This document shows positions 26,423 through 35,248 of a DNA stretch of 64,000 nucleotides, piece by piece. The first letter of the stretch is position 1. Every line of letters begins with the position of its first letter. Below the pieces are notes generated by a model. The model did not search any database. It worked only from the letters and a program-made list of their open reading frames with translations, and was not told the origin of the DNA. Source of the DNA: Micromonospora sonchi (lineage in GTDB: Bacteria > Actinomycetota > Actinomycetes > Mycobacteriales > Micromonosporaceae); assembly GCF_014646235.1 (NCBI RefSeq), contig NZ_BMNB01000021.1, forward strand, positions 1-64,000, written 5' to 3'. A program made the translations under genes and the position numbers.

Positions 26423-26812
26423 GTGCACGCGTTCGACGTCCTGGGCGACCCCGTCCGCCGCCGCATCATCGAGCTGCTGGCCGACGGCGAGATGTCGGCC
26501 GGCGAGGTCGGCGCGATCGTGCAACGCGAGTTCGGAATCTCCCAGCCCGGTGTCTCCCAGCACCTTCGGGTGTTGCGGGAGAACGGCTTCACAACGGTGC
26601 GCCCGCAGGGCACCCGCCGCCTCTACGCCGTCGATCCGGCGCCGCTACAGGAACTGGACCACTGGCTGGAGCGCTATCGCAGTTTCTGGAACCAGCGCCT
26701 CGACGCCCTGAGCACGGAGATCGCGCGGGGTCGCTCCCGCCGCCGACCCGACAGTGGCGAGTCGCCGTCCGACCGCCGGACCCGCCGTCGGTCCGGCGGC
26801 ACGGACGGCTAG
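26423..26812 (+). CDS. ArsR-family winged-helix regulator
   Basis: A 129-residue ArsR/SmtB-type repressor: HAFDVLGDPVRRRIIELLADGEMSAGEVGAIV, recognition helix FGISQPGVSQHLRVLRENGFTTVRPQGTRRLYAVDP. A basic C-terminal tail (RGRSRRRPDSG...RRTRRRSGG) may add DNA contacts. Metal-binding cysteines are absent, so it senses something other than a metal. The subgroup is often paired with SRPBCC/START proteins, three of which are in this cluster. The start is a GTG. The AT-rich sequence just upstream (about 26395-26420) serves as the divergent promoter with the N-methyltransferase. Confidence 0.87.
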   Translation: MHAFDVLGDPVRRRIIELLADGEMSAGEVGAIVQREFGISQPGVSQHLRVLRENGFTTVRPQGTRRLYAVDPAPLQELDHWLERYRSFWNQRLDALSTEIARGRSRRRPDSGESPSDRRTRRRSGGTDG

Positions 26813-26920
26813 GCGGTTCCGGACGATCCTCTCCGGTGACCGCCAAGCTGCGTCGGTACCGCCGGACGACGGTGAACGGCCTTCGGACAGCCCCGAGTCA
26901 AATCCACCGTTCGTGCGCGG

Positions 26921-28099
26921 TCAGGCGGCCCGCCCCGCGGCGAACTCGGGCAGCCGGCGGGCGACCTCGTCGGGGGCCGGCATCGCGGCGATCTCGGCAG
27001 CGACCGCCTTCGCCGCCGTCCGGTAGCTCTCGTCGGCGATCAGCCGCCTCGCGGCGTCCGCCACCGCCTCGGCGTTGACACCGTCGGGCGGCAGGTGGTC
27101 ACCGGCCTTCGCCTGGGCCACAGCTTGGGCGTTCGCGAACGAGTCACCCGCCCAGGGAAACGAGAGCTGCGGCACACCGGCGCCGAACGCGCCGATGGTG
27201 GTGCCGCTGCCACCGTGATGGACCACCAGGTCGACATGGGGAAGCAGCGCCGCCTGCGAGACCCACGACTCCAGCCGCACGTTGGTCGGCACCTCGCCGA
27301 GCTGGGTGAGATCGAGCGACGGGCCGCCCGCGACGAGGACGTCGACATCCAGGGTGGCCAGGCCGTCGATCGCGGCCCGCAGCACCTCGACGGTGCCGCC
27401 GCTGGAGGTGCCCAGCGTCAGGTACACCAGGGGCCGGGACCTGGTCCGCGCGAGTACCCAGTCCGGGACGTCCGGCCGCTCGGTGAACGGCACCGGGCGC
27501 ATCTCGTACCGCTCCGGGCGGGAGCGGAACGCCGGCTCCTGCAACGACGGCGGGTAGATGTCGAGGAACGGGTTGCCGAAGGCGTCGATGCGCCCGGGCG
27601 GCAGGTCGATGCCGAGTTGAGCGGCGAGCCGGCCCACCTCGTCCTCAATGGAGCGTGTCAGCTCGTCCGGGGTGTCGCGGCCGACCCCGTGGCAGATGGT
27701 CGGAATGCCGGCCTTGGTGGCGGCCAGGCCTGCGCCGTAGTTGCTGATCTCCTGCACGACGAGGTCGGGTCGCACCCGGTCGAGCACCGGTTGGAGCTGG
27801 TCGAAGATGCGCTGCGGCATCACCTGCCCGAACACGATCTGGGGAAGCTCGCTGAGCTGCTCCGGCGTCAGCCCCTCGGGGCTGTCGGTGTCAAAGCGAA
27901 TCCGTAGCGCCGCCAGGAAGCCGTCGAAGACCGGCATCCCGGTGGCGACCGGCTCGAAGCCCTGGGCACGCAACGTCTCGGCGAAGCCCTCACCGGTGGC
28001 GAAGGTGACCTCGTGGCCGGCGTCCCGAGCGGCGGCGGCCAACGGCAGGAGCGGGTAGGTGTGGCCGTGTGTTCCGAGACTGGCGAACAGCACACGCAC
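26921..28099 (-). CDS. calG1: Glycosyltransferase, CalG1 orthologue (rhamnosyltransferase)
   Basis: A GT-B (GT1) glycosyltransferase of about 392 residues. It begins RVLFASLGTHGHTYPLLPLA and has the nucleotide-sugar signature VHHGGSGTTIGAFGAGVPQLSFPWAGDSFANA near residues 285-320. It reads as an orthologue of CalG1, which attaches the 3-O-methyl-rhamnose to the aromatic ring. The neighbouring divergent gene is CalS11, the O-methyltransferase for that rhamnose. I set the start at the GTG 28099, to match CalG1. A GTG at 28108 with a better spaced AAAGG would add three residues. Confidence 0.93.
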   Translation of the reverse strand: MRVLFASLGTHGHTYPLLPLAAAARDAGHEVTFATGEGFAETLRAQGFEPVATGMPVFDGFLAALRIRFDTDSPEGLTPEQLSELPQIVFGQVMPQRIFDQLQPVLDRVRPDLVVQEISNYGAGLAATKAGIPTICHGVGRDTPDELTRSIEDEVGRLAAQLGIDLPPGRIDAFGNPFLDIYPPSLQEPAFRSRPERYEMRPVPFTERPDVPDWVLARTRSRPLVYLTLGTSSGGTVEVLRAAIDGLATLDVDVLVAGGPSLDLTQLGEVPTNVRLESWVSQAALLPHVDLVVHHGGSGTTIGAFGAGVPQLSFPWAGDSFANAQAVAQAKAGDHLPPDGVNAEAVADAARRLIADESYRTAAKAVAAEIAAMPAPDEVARRLPEFAAGRAA

Positions 28100-28132
28100 G
28101 TCGATCACTCGCCTTTCAGGGGTCAACAGTCC

Positions 28133-28149
28133 ACTTTACTCATATCTAG
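28133..28149 (-). promoter_or_regulatory. Recurring CTATA-N8-AAGT-type element
   Basis: On the minus strand CTAGATATGAGTAAAGT, 34 bp upstream of the calG1 start. Together with the copy at 28242 it flanks the calG1/calS11 divergent gap. Confidence 0.5.
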
Positions 28150-28241
28150 CACAAGCCTTACGGATCAACATTGTCCCGGCTTGCGCAACTCGCGTGACAA
28201 GCAACCTCACCAGGTTGTGCCAGCCGAGGCTTCCGAACTAC

Positions 28242-28258
28242 GCTTGAAAATATAAAGT
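28242..28258 (-). promoter_or_regulatory. Recurring CTATA-N8-AAGT-type element
   Basis: GCTTGAAAATATAAAGT on the plus strand (minus: ACTTTATATTTTCAAGC). It has a CTT-N9-AAG dyad like the copy at 32267 and lies 23 bp before the calS11 ATG. Confidence 0.5.
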
Positions 28259-28280
28259 GATCTACGTCTGGGAGGCCTCT

Positions 28281-29054
28281 ATGGGCAGCGGTGACGGTCA
28301 GGACCTGCGCGCCTTCGTGCACGACTCGGCCGAGGAGACGGACACGACTCAGCGCCTGACGAAGCTCTTGACCAACTCCCCCATCCCGACCGAGGAACTG
28401 GTCAACAACCTTCCCCTCTTCCTGCGCCGGCACCAGTTGACCGACCTGCTCTCCATGGACCACCTCTACCGCGAGGTCCTGGACGTACCCGGCGTGATCA
28501 TGGAGTTCGGTGTCCGGTACGGCCGCCACCTCGCCACCTTCACCGCGCTGCGTGGCCTCTACGAGCCATACAACCCGCTGCGGCGCATCGTCGGCTTCGA
28601 CACCTTCACCGGGTTTCCGGACGTCAACGAGGTCGACATGGTCGGTCCGACCGCCTACGAAGGCCGGTTCGCGACTCCCGGGGGCTACCCGGCGTACCTG
28701 CGGGAGGTCCTCGACGCCCATGAGTGCAGCGAGTTCTTCGGCCACGTGACCCAGCGCAGCGTGCTCGTGGAGGGGGACGTACGCGAGACGGTGCCGCGCT
28801 ACCTGGCGGAAAACCCGCAGACGGCCATCGCGCTGGCCTACTTCGACCTGGACCTCTACGAACCGTCCAAGGCGGTGCTGCAGGCGATCCGTCCGCACCT
28901 CACCAAGGGCAGCATCATCGCCTTCGACGAGTTGGACAACCCCAAGTGGCCAGGGGAGAACATCGCGATGCGGGAGACCCTGGGCCTGGACCACGCCACG
29001 CTGCGCCTGATCCCCGGCCGGCCGGCACCCGCCTACCTGCGATGGGGCTCCTGA
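28281..29054 (+). CDS. calS11: TylF-type sugar O-methyltransferase (CalS11)
   Basis: A 257-residue macrocin O-methyltransferase (TylF) family enzyme: VIMEFGVRYGRHLATFTALRGLY (SAM site), RRIVGFDTFTGFPDV, and the metal-ligand region LAYFDLDLYEPSKAVLQAIRPHL with FDELDNPKWPGE. CalS11 is the structurally studied calicheamicin methyltransferase thought to make the 3-O-methyl of the rhamnose, at the nucleotide-sugar stage. I chose the ATG at 28281 (GGGAGG 6 nt upstream) rather than the GTG at 28257, which lies inside the AT-rich promoter element. It is divergent from calG1, which uses its product. Confidence 0.93.
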   Translation: MGSGDGQDLRAFVHDSAEETDTTQRLTKLLTNSPIPTEELVNNLPLFLRRHQLTDLLSMDHLYREVLDVPGVIMEFGVRYGRHLATFTALRGLYEPYNPLRRIVGFDTFTGFPDVNEVDMVGPTAYEGRFATPGGYPAYLREVLDAHECSEFFGHVTQRSVLVEGDVRETVPRYLAENPQTAIALAYFDLDLYEPSKAVLQAIRPHLTKGSIIAFDELDNPKWPGENIAMRETLGLDHATLRLIPGRPAPAYLRWGS

Positions 29055-29199
29055 ACCCCGCGTGTCCACCGCATATCGAGCCGACCGGGCGGAATACGTA
29101 TAAACTGCGGCTTACGTTTGCGTCGACTTATGGAGAGGTGGTCGAGCCGCTGTCACGCGGACCGTCCACCTCCCGCACAGCGACAGTGAGGACGGAGAC

Positions 29200-29742
29200 A
29201 TGCCACAGGAGAAGACCGCGTCCGCCACGCGCACAGCGGCCAAGAGCACCACCGCCCGGAAGCCGAAACCGCCGAACTACGATCCGTTCGTCCGGCACAG
29301 TGTCACGGTCGAGACCGACCGCAAGACCGCCTTCAAGGTGTTCCTGGAGGACTTCCCGCAGTGGTGGCCGGAGAACTTCCGCACCACCAAGGTCGGCGCG
29401 CCCCTGGGCGTCGACCCCAAGAAGGGCGGCCGACTCTACGAGATCGACGAGCAGGGCGAGGAACACACCTTTGGCCTGATCCGCACGGTGGACGCACCGG
29501 ACACCTTGGCCGTCGGCTGGCGACTCAACGGTTTCGGCCGCATCGACCCGGACAACGCCAGTGAGTTCACGGTGACGTTCATGCCGGACGGCCAGAAGAA
29601 GACCCGGGTCGAGGTCGAGCACACCCACTTCGACCGGATGGGCACCAAGCACGCCAAGCGGGTGCGCAACGGCATGGACAAGGGATGGCCCACGATCCTC
29701 GCCTCCTTCGAGAAGAGGATCGAGGAGGTGACGGCGAAGTGA
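29200..29742 (+). CDS. calC: CalC-type self-sacrifice resistance protein
   Basis: A 180-residue START/SRPBCC protein that matches CalC in length and sequence (NYDPFVRHSVTVETDRKTAF, EHTFGLIRTVDAPDTL, HTHFDRMGTKHAKRVRNG). CalC is cleaved by the activated enediyne at Gly113 and thereby quenches it. By my count the corresponding glycine here is also residue 113, in LNGFGRID. The N-terminal 25 residues are a Lys/Thr/Ala-rich tail. A second START gene overlaps its end by GTGA. The upstream gap (29055-29199) contains an AT-rich patch at about 29095-29130, likely its promoter. Confidence 0.95.
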   Translation: MPQEKTASATRTAAKSTTARKPKPPNYDPFVRHSVTVETDRKTAFKVFLEDFPQWWPENFRTTKVGAPLGVDPKKGGRLYEIDEQGEEHTFGLIRTVDAPDTLAVGWRLNGFGRIDPDNASEFTVTFMPDGQKKTRVEVEHTHFDRMGTKHAKRVRNGMDKGWPTILASFEKRIEEVTAK

Positions 29743-30308
29743 GCGACCTCAACAACCCGGTGGCCTCCGGCCAGCCGACCGAGCGGCTCATCGGCCGCCG
29801 TTCGATCCCCGCCGGCGACGCCCGCAGCGTCATCATCCGGCAGCGCTGCGACGCGCCCATCGAGGAGGTCTGGAGCGCCTGCACCGACCCGAACCGGATC
29901 AATCGCTGGTTCATCGAGCCGAAGGGGGACCTACGCCAGGGCGGCACCTTCGACCTGCCGGGCAACGCCCACGGCGACATTCTGCGTTGCGAGCCGCCGC
30001 GGCTGCTCACCCTCAGCTGGATCTACGGCGACAAGCCCGACAGCGAGGTGGAACTGCGGCTCAGCGAAGACGGCTCCGGCACGCTGCTCGAACTGGAGCA
30101 CGCCACGGTCTCCGACCTGATGCTCATCGAGGTGGCCGTCGGCTGGGAGATGGCCCTCGACTTCCTGAGCATGTTCCTGCGCGGCGACCTGCCCGGCGTC
30201 CCCGTCCCCGAGGACGCCGCCGAGGAGTTCGAGCCGAGCCCCGAGATGATGCGGATCGCCCAGGAACGCGGCCAGACCTGGGCCGCCCTGGTCAACTCCG
30301 GATCCTGA
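29739..30308 (+). CDS. Second START/AHSA1 protein (CalU16/CalU19-like)
   Basis: A 189-residue AHSA1/SRPBCC protein: RSVIIRQRCDAPIEEVWSACTDPNRINRWFIEPKGDLRQGGTFDLPGNAHGDILRCEPPRLLTLSWIYG, then a C-terminal helix VAVGWEMALDFLSMFLRGDLP. CalU16 and CalU19 of the calicheamicin cluster are CalC homologues that also act as self-sacrifice proteins. This one resembles CalU16 most, by memory only. Its GTG start overlaps the calC stop, so the two resistance proteins are co-translated. A 19-bp hairpin follows 10 bp after its stop. Confidence 0.88.
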   Translation: MSDLNNPVASGQPTERLIGRRSIPAGDARSVIIRQRCDAPIEEVWSACTDPNRINRWFIEPKGDLRQGGTFDLPGNAHGDILRCEPPRLLTLSWIYGDKPDSEVELRLSEDGSGTLLELEHATVSDLMLIEVAVGWEMALDFLSMFLRGDLPGVPVPEDAAEEFEPSPEMMRIAQERGQTWAALVNSGS

Positions 30309-30317
30309 CCCGCCCAA

Positions 30318-30361
30318 CGACGCCGGCCCCGGTTCCCGCAACGGAACCGGGGCCGGCGTCG
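30318..30361. terminator. Bidirectional hairpin terminator
   Basis: A perfect 19-bp inverted repeat (arms 30318-30336 and 30343-30361, 6-nt loop) lies between the convergent START gene (ends 30308) and the ABC permease gene (ends 30369). It is very GC-rich and has no T-run. Its position makes it a shared terminator. Confidence 0.85.
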
Positions 30362-30368
30362 TCGGAGG

Positions 30369-31208
30369 TCAGCGCTGCTTGCGGTTGTAGAGCAGGGCGG
30401 TCGGCGTCGCGAACACGACAATGAGCGCCGCACAGGCGAGCAGACCCGCCGTGAGATCACCGCCAGACAGATCACCGTGCATCAGGCCACGGGTGGTGGT
30501 CGCCGCATGAGTGACCGGGTTGAGCTTCACCACCGCCTCGAGCCAGCCCGGCATGGTCTCGGAGGGGGCCAGGATGTTGCTGCCGAACAGCAGGATGAAC
30601 TGGAGCAGGTTGACCACACCGGCCGCGGCCGTGGGCTGCGGGATCAACACCGCGAAGAACATCCACAACCAGCTCACGCTGAAGGTGAACAGTTGCAGGT
30701 AGAGCAGTGCGAGCACCACACCGGCGAAGCCGCCGTCCGGGCGGAAGCCCAGCAGCAGGCCCAACGCCAGCGGCACGACCGAGGTCAGCGCGTACCGCAG
30801 GACGTCGCCGCCCATCGTGCCGACCAGCACCGCCGGCTGCCAGATCGGAGTGGAGCGGACCCGATCGAACATGCCGGTCGCGATGTCGCGGTTGAGCGTC
30901 AGGGCACTCATCATGCTCGACGCCACCAGCGACAGAACGATCACGCCGGGCAGGAAGAACTGCAGATATTCCCCAGGCGTCCCGGCGATCGCGCCACCGA
31001 GCAGATACGTGAAGACCAGCGTCAGGATCACCGGGAACACCACGGCGGTACCGAGGTGGTCCTGGACGTACTTCAGCTTGATCAACGTCCGCCAGGCGAA
31101 TGTACGGCAGGCGAAGAGGGCACCCGGAGCGGGTGGCCGTTGCAGACTGGGCACCGACCGACCGGGGATCTCGGCCGCCGGCCGAGCCTGGGTGCTGGAT
31201 GATGTCAT
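30369..31208 (-). CDS. ABC-2 type export permease (DrrB-like)
   Basis: A 279-residue ABC-2 membrane protein with six predicted helices. It has the typical C-terminal arrangement NILAPSETMPGWLEAVVKLNPVTHAATTTRGLMHGDL. It pairs with the ATPase encoded just upstream (start ATG 31208 overlaps the ATPase stop) and resembles the daunorubicin DrrB group. Probable function: efflux of the enediyne or of an intermediate, a second line of self-protection next to calC. Confidence 0.92.
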   Translation of the reverse strand: MTSSSTQARPAAEIPGRSVPSLQRPPAPGALFACRTFAWRTLIKLKYVQDHLGTAVVFPVILTLVFTYLLGGAIAGTPGEYLQFFLPGVIVLSLVASSMMSALTLNRDIATGMFDRVRSTPIWQPAVLVGTMGGDVLRYALTSVVPLALGLLLGFRPDGGFAGVVLALLYLQLFTFSVSWLWMFFAVLIPQPTAAAGVVNLLQFILLFGSNILAPSETMPGWLEAVVKLNPVTHAATTTRGLMHGDLSGGDLTAGLLACAALIVVFATPTALLYNRKQR

Positions 31209-32191
31209 GCCCGAACCTCCGCTTCCTCTTCTCGGGTGTCGTCCAGCGTGGAGTGACCGGTGAGCGCGAGGAACACCGTGTCCAGCGACGGCTGCCCCAG
31301 CGTGAAGTCCTCGACGCTGATCCCCGCGCGGGCCAACTCGCCCAGGGCGCGCGCGGCCTGGTCGGCGTCGGGAATCTTCACCAGCAGCCGGGACGGGTCG
31401 GACTCGGCATCCACGCCCGCGCCGATCGCGCGGGCGAGCAGCGTGCCCGCCTCGGCGCGGCGGGACGGATCCGTCAACAGCACCTCCAGCACGCCGTCGG
31501 CGCGGCTGGTCTTCAGCTCGGCGGGCGTCCCGCGGGCCACCACCCGCCCGTGGTCGATCAGGGTCAGGTCGTCAGCCATCTGGTCGGCCTCGTCGAGATA
31601 CTGGGTGGTGAGCAGGACGGTGCCGCCGTCCTGGACGAGCACCCGGATCATCTGCCAGACCTCGCTGCGGCTGCGCGGATCGAGGCCGGTGGTCGGCTCG
31701 TCGAGAAAGAGCAGCTCGTGCGTTACCACCATGCTCGCGGCCACGTCGATGCGCCGTTTCTGGCCACCGGAGTAGGTCTTGACCAGCCGATTACCGACCT
31801 CAGTCAACTCGAACGCCTCCAGCAGTCGCTCGGCGCGGGCGGTAGCCGGGCGGTGCCGCAGGCCCTGGAGGCGGCCGGCGAGGATCAGATTCTGAAGGCC
31901 GGTCATGTCCTCGTCGAGCGCCATGGTCTGCCCGGTCAGGCCGATCCGGCGGCGCACCGCCGACGCCTCGCGCACCACGTCGTGACCGAGCACCTGGGCA
32001 TTGCCGGAGGTGGGCCGCAGCAGGGTCGCCAGGATCTTCATGGCGGTCGTCTTGCCGGCGCCGTTGGGGCCGAGTACACCGTGGATCGTCCCGGTACGCA
32101 CGGTGAGGTCCAGCCCGTCGAGGGCGCGCGTCTCCCCGTAGACCTTCACCAGCTCATGGGTCTCAATGGCCAGCGCTGGATTGCCTGTCAT
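31205..32191 (-). CDS. ABC export ATPase (DrrA-like)
   Basis: A 328-residue ABC ATPase with Walker A GPNGAGKTT (about residue 40), Q-loop TGQTMALDEDMTG, signature YSGGQKRRIDVAAS, Walker B LLFLDEPTTGLDPRSR and H-loop-like TTQYLDEADQ. A C-terminal DrrA-type extension of about 90 residues follows. This belongs to drug-resistance exporters that work with one ABC-2 permease. I set the ATG at 32191; upstream in-frame codons lie in the AT-rich promoter region. Confidence 0.93.
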   Translation of the reverse strand: MTGNPALAIETHELVKVYGETRALDGLDLTVRTGTIHGVLGPNGAGKTTAMKILATLLRPTSGNAQVLGHDVVREASAVRRRIGLTGQTMALDEDMTGLQNLILAGRLQGLRHRPATARAERLLEAFELTEVGNRLVKTYSGGQKRRIDVAASMVVTHELLFLDEPTTGLDPRSRSEVWQMIRVLVQDGGTVLLTTQYLDEADQMADDLTLIDHGRVVARGTPAELKTSRADGVLEVLLTDPSRRAEAGTLLARAIGAGVDAESDPSRLLVKIPDADQAARALGELARAGISVEDFTLGQPSLDTVFLALTGHSTLDDTREEEAEVRA

Positions 32192-32266
32192 GCTCTCTCC
32201 CGTCGCGTCACAGCGAACTCGGGCAGCCGAATCACGAGATCTTGCCCGGACCAAGCTACAGAAGCT

Positions 32267-32283
32267 ACTTATATCATTCAAGC
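32267..32283 (-). promoter_or_regulatory. Recurring CTATA-N8-AAGT-type element (CTT-N9-AAG dyad)
   Basis: Plus strand ACTTATATCATTCAAGC, 75 bp upstream of the ABC ATPase start, in the only AT-rich part of the 124-bp gap. Its CTT-N9-AAG dyad is shared with the copy at 28242. Confidence 0.5.
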
Positions 32284-32315
32284 CTGCTATTAGTCGCGAC
32301 GACATTAACGCCGAG

Positions 32316-34022
32316 TCAGTCCGGCGGGTCCAGCCACAGGTTGGCCGCGTCGTACCAGCGGTCGACGTGCGGGAGGGGAATCGCGTCACGTACCCGCGCG
32401 CTGGTCAAGTGCTCGATGGTCGGCTCGCAGACCAGGATCGGCACGATCGCCACGTCGGCGAGGACCTGCCGGTCGACCTGGTGCCACAGTGCCGCCGCCG
32501 AGTCCTCGGTGGGCGCGGAGAGGGCGCGGTCGATCAGGTCGTCCACCAACGGATTGTGGTAGCCGCCGTAGTTCGCCGTACCGACGGCGGTGTTGCTCTG
32601 GAACATCGGCTGGACGTAGGACCGGCCGTTGTTGCCGAACCAGTCGGGCATGAAGGCCGCCGGGGTGATGTCCCACTCCCCCGCTGCCGCCCGTTTCGGA
32701 TCCTGGAGGATGCGGTAGTACTCGTCGGTCTGGTCGATCTCCACCAACCGGCAGTCGATCCCGCCCGCGGCCAGGTCCTCGGCGATCGCCTTCGCCACCT
32801 GGCCGTGCACCGCGTCGATCCGGTAGATCATCGTCAGGGTGAGCCCGTGCGGATAACCCGCTTCGGCCAGCAGTCGGCGACACCGCGCGCGGTCACCCCG
32901 GTCGCCGGGGGTCGGGTACGGGTCGTAGTCACGGTGGCCGACGTTGCCGGGCGGGATGACGCCGTGCGCGGGACGGGTCACCGTGCCGATTCCCATGTCG
33001 TCGAAGAACCGGACCAACCGTGCCTTGTCGATCGCGTACGCGATGGCCAGCCGAACCTCCCGTCGACGCAACGCGCCCGCCTCACGCGGACTGTTCAGGT
33101 TGAAGACGAGGTAGGGGTTGAGGGCCCAGCCGAGGTTGCGGTCCGCCTCGGTGCGTCGGCGTGGCCGTCCCACGGCGGCGCCCCAGGACAGGTCCGCCCG
33201 ACCGCTGGCGATCTCGTCGCGGACCCGCTCGTCGCTGACCCGGGCCATCCGGACGTCGATCCGGTCCACGTACCGGCGGCGGATCGGGTCGGCGTCGGGC
33301 CGCCAGGCCGGGTTGTGCGCCATGGTGAGGTGGCTGCCCGGGACGTAGGAGGTGATCCGGTACGGACCGTTGGAACGGACCTGACCGACGAACTCCGGGC
33401 TGTCCGGGACGAGCTGGTCGTACTCGTGCGGCGCCGCCGAGGCGAACGGCATCGCCAGCAGGTTGAGCAGATCGTTGGCGGGCCTCCGCAGCTCGATGAC
33501 CAACGTCCGGTCGTCGACCGCCCGCAGGCCGGCGATGTGGTGACCGTTCTGGTGGTCCGCGAGCTCTGCGGCGGTGGGTGTGCGGCCGGCGAAGCGAGCC
33601 CGGTAACCCTCGGCGAACTGTGCCATCCCGGCGATGGTGCTGGTGTAGTAGGCGAGGGCCCCCGCGCCGGCGACCGGATTCGCCATCCGCTTGAAGCCAC
33701 GGACGAAATCGGCGGCGGTGACCGCCCGGTGCGGGCTGGTGTCCCAGTACACCCCGTCGCGCAGCCGCAGGGTGTAGCGCCGGCCGTCGGCGCTCAACCC
33801 TCCGTTGGCGACGGTGGGCAGCTCGGCGGCGACGTCCGGGATCGGCACCAGCGCCCGCGCGTCCTCCGTGGTCGGATAGCTGAACAGCTGTCGGGCGAAG
33901 AGCCGGATCACCTGGTGGGAAAAGGCGTAGTAGGCGGCGGCGGGATCGAGGTGGTCAAGCCCGCCGGGGCCGTAGAAGCGCAACGTGCCGCCGTGGCGGG
34001 GACGTGGGCGGGGATCCGGCAC
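32316..34022 (-). CDS. Leaderless oligopeptide-binding (SBP_bac_5) protein
   Basis: A 568-residue family 5 solute-binding protein, as in OppA/DppA: RHGGTLRFYGPGGLDHLDPA at the very N-terminus, LRLRDGVYWDTSPHRAVTAADFVRGFKR, EVRLAIAYAIDKARLV, and HNPLVDDLIDRAL near the C-terminus. It has no signal peptide and no lipobox: the mature fold begins within about ten residues of the GTG start. No peptide permease or ATPase genes are nearby. It should therefore be cytosolic, and may bind a peptide-like intermediate or sequester the drug. It lies 19 bp after the O-methyltransferase and is a distant paralogue of 36573-38246. Confidence 0.88.
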   Translation of the reverse strand: MPDPRPRPRHGGTLRFYGPGGLDHLDPAAAYYAFSHQVIRLFARQLFSYPTTEDARALVPIPDVAAELPTVANGGLSADGRRYTLRLRDGVYWDTSPHRAVTAADFVRGFKRMANPVAGAGALAYYTSTIAGMAQFAEGYRARFAGRTPTAAELADHQNGHHIAGLRAVDDRTLVIELRRPANDLLNLLAMPFASAAPHEYDQLVPDSPEFVGQVRSNGPYRITSYVPGSHLTMAHNPAWRPDADPIRRRYVDRIDVRMARVSDERVRDEIASGRADLSWGAAVGRPRRRTEADRNLGWALNPYLVFNLNSPREAGALRRREVRLAIAYAIDKARLVRFFDDMGIGTVTRPAHGVIPPGNVGHRDYDPYPTPGDRGDRARCRRLLAEAGYPHGLTLTMIYRIDAVHGQVAKAIAEDLAAGGIDCRLVEIDQTDEYYRILQDPKRAAAGEWDITPAAFMPDWFGNNGRSYVQPMFQSNTAVGTANYGGYHNPLVDDLIDRALSAPTEDSAAALWHQVDRQVLADVAIVPILVCEPTIEHLTSARVRDAIPLPHVDRWYDAANLWLDPPD

Positions 34023-34041
34023 GGTTCGACGACCTCCCCGC

Positions 34042-35040
34042 TCAGGCCGGCACGCCGACTGCTACGGACATCGCCGACCGGGTGGCCACCACCCGCTCCA
34101 GGCGAAGGCCGGCGGCGGTGAACAACGGTTCGAGTTCGGCGGCCGTACGCTCCTGCCCGGTGCGCGCGGCAAGCATCATGAAGTCCATCTCCTTGCTCTG
34201 GTGGGGGTCGTTGCCCTCCGGGACGACCGCGTCGACCACCAGCACCCGGCCGTGCGCCGGCATCGCGCGGCGGCAGTTGGTCAGGATCCGTACGCTCCGC
34301 TCGTCGTCCCAGTTGTGCAGGATCCGCTTGAGCACGTGCACGTCGGCGTGGGGTGCCTCGCCGAGGAAGTCACCGGCCACGACCTTCCAGCGCCCGGCCA
34401 CGTCCGGCTCGTCGAGCCGATGACGGGCGACCACCTCGGCGCGGTCCAGCAGGATTCCCTGGAGCCCGGGGTGCTCGCGCAGCACGGTGAGCAGGAAGCC
34501 GCCCCGCCCGCCGCCGACGTCGGCGACCGTGCCGGTATCGGGGAAGAGGCCGGTGCGGGCGAGGATCAGGTGCTCGGCGGCGCTGACCGTCTCCATGCCC
34601 TCGTAGTAGAGCGCCTCGATCTCCGCGTCGTTGTCGAAGTAGTCGTTCAGCGAACGCCCGAAGATCTCGTCGAACGCCGGTCGGTGCGCCCCCATCGCGT
34701 CGGTCACCCGGTGGCTCATCGTCCAGAACATCGTGTCGGTGAACATGAGGATGCCGGCCCGCGCCGGCACCGGGGAGTCCGACCGCAGCGCGGCGCCCTT
34801 GTCGGTGAGGGCGAACCGGCCCTCGTGCTCCTGCACCACGTCCCGCGCGGCGAGCAGTCGCAGCACCCTGCGCAGCCCGTCGGCGTCGGTGCCGGTGGCG
34901 GCGGCCAACTCGGCCGCGGTGCGCGGCCCGTCGGCCAGGTGGTCGGCGACGTTCACTGTCGCGGCCGCCCGCAGCGCCGCCGCATAGGTGTACCCCATCG
35001 CCTCCTGGTAGAGGGCCAGCGCCGACTGCAACCTGTCCAT
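34042..35040 (-). CDS. O-methyltransferase, methyltransf_2 type (CalO1-like)
   Basis: A 332-residue aromatic/polyketide O-methyltransferase with an N-terminal dimerisation and winged-helix part (ALALYQEAMGYTYAAALRAAATVNVADHL), the SAM motif VADVGGGRGGFLLTVLREHPG, VVAGDF, and the catalytic-His region VHVLKRILHNWDDERSV. The orsellinate unit of calicheamicin carries two O-methyl groups made by CalO1 and CalO6. With the gene at 51909-52979 this makes the matching pair, and this one is the likely CalO1 counterpart. The start ATG (35040) has GGAGG 5-6 nt upstream. Divergent from the class V PLP gene. Confidence 0.88.
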   Translation of the reverse strand: MDRLQSALALYQEAMGYTYAAALRAAATVNVADHLADGPRTAAELAAATGTDADGLRRVLRLLAARDVVQEHEGRFALTDKGAALRSDSPVPARAGILMFTDTMFWTMSHRVTDAMGAHRPAFDEIFGRSLNDYFDNDAEIEALYYEGMETVSAAEHLILARTGLFPDTGTVADVGGGRGGFLLTVLREHPGLQGILLDRAEVVARHRLDEPDVAGRWKVVAGDFLGEAPHADVHVLKRILHNWDDERSVRILTNCRRAMPAHGRVLVVDAVVPEGNDPHQSKEMDFMMLAARTGQERTAAELEPLFTAAGLRLERVVATRSAMSVAVGVPA

Positions 35041-35088
35041 GTCTCCTCCGGGGCCCGATCGCGACTGCCGCACACGCCTGCTCGGATG

Positions 35089-35105
35089 CTATACCGGAAT
35101 GAAGT
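35089..35105 (+). promoter_or_regulatory. Recurring CTATA-N8-AAGT-type element
   Basis: CTATACCGGAATGAAGT, 49 bp upstream of the O-methyltransferase ATG (35040) in the divergent gap 35041-35248. The centre is GC-richer than in the other copies. Confidence 0.4.
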
Positions 35106-35157
35106 GGATGGCAGCGCTAGATCCCGTTGACCGCAACTCGCGCGATAGCGTGAGCGC

Positions 35158-35174
35158 TTTTAACTTGAGAAAGT
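35158..35174 (+). promoter_or_regulatory. Recurring element, divergent copy
   Basis: TTTTAACTTGAGAAAGT, 75 bp before the class V PLP gene start (35249). The AAAGT end is kept and the CTATA end is lost, so this is the weakest of the ten copies. Confidence 0.35.
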
Positions 35175-35248
35175 GATTGTTCTGAACGTCGGCCCGGACC
35201 GCCGCCTGTGCGGCCTCCGGACCCGCCGTCGGCTACGAAGGGATCACC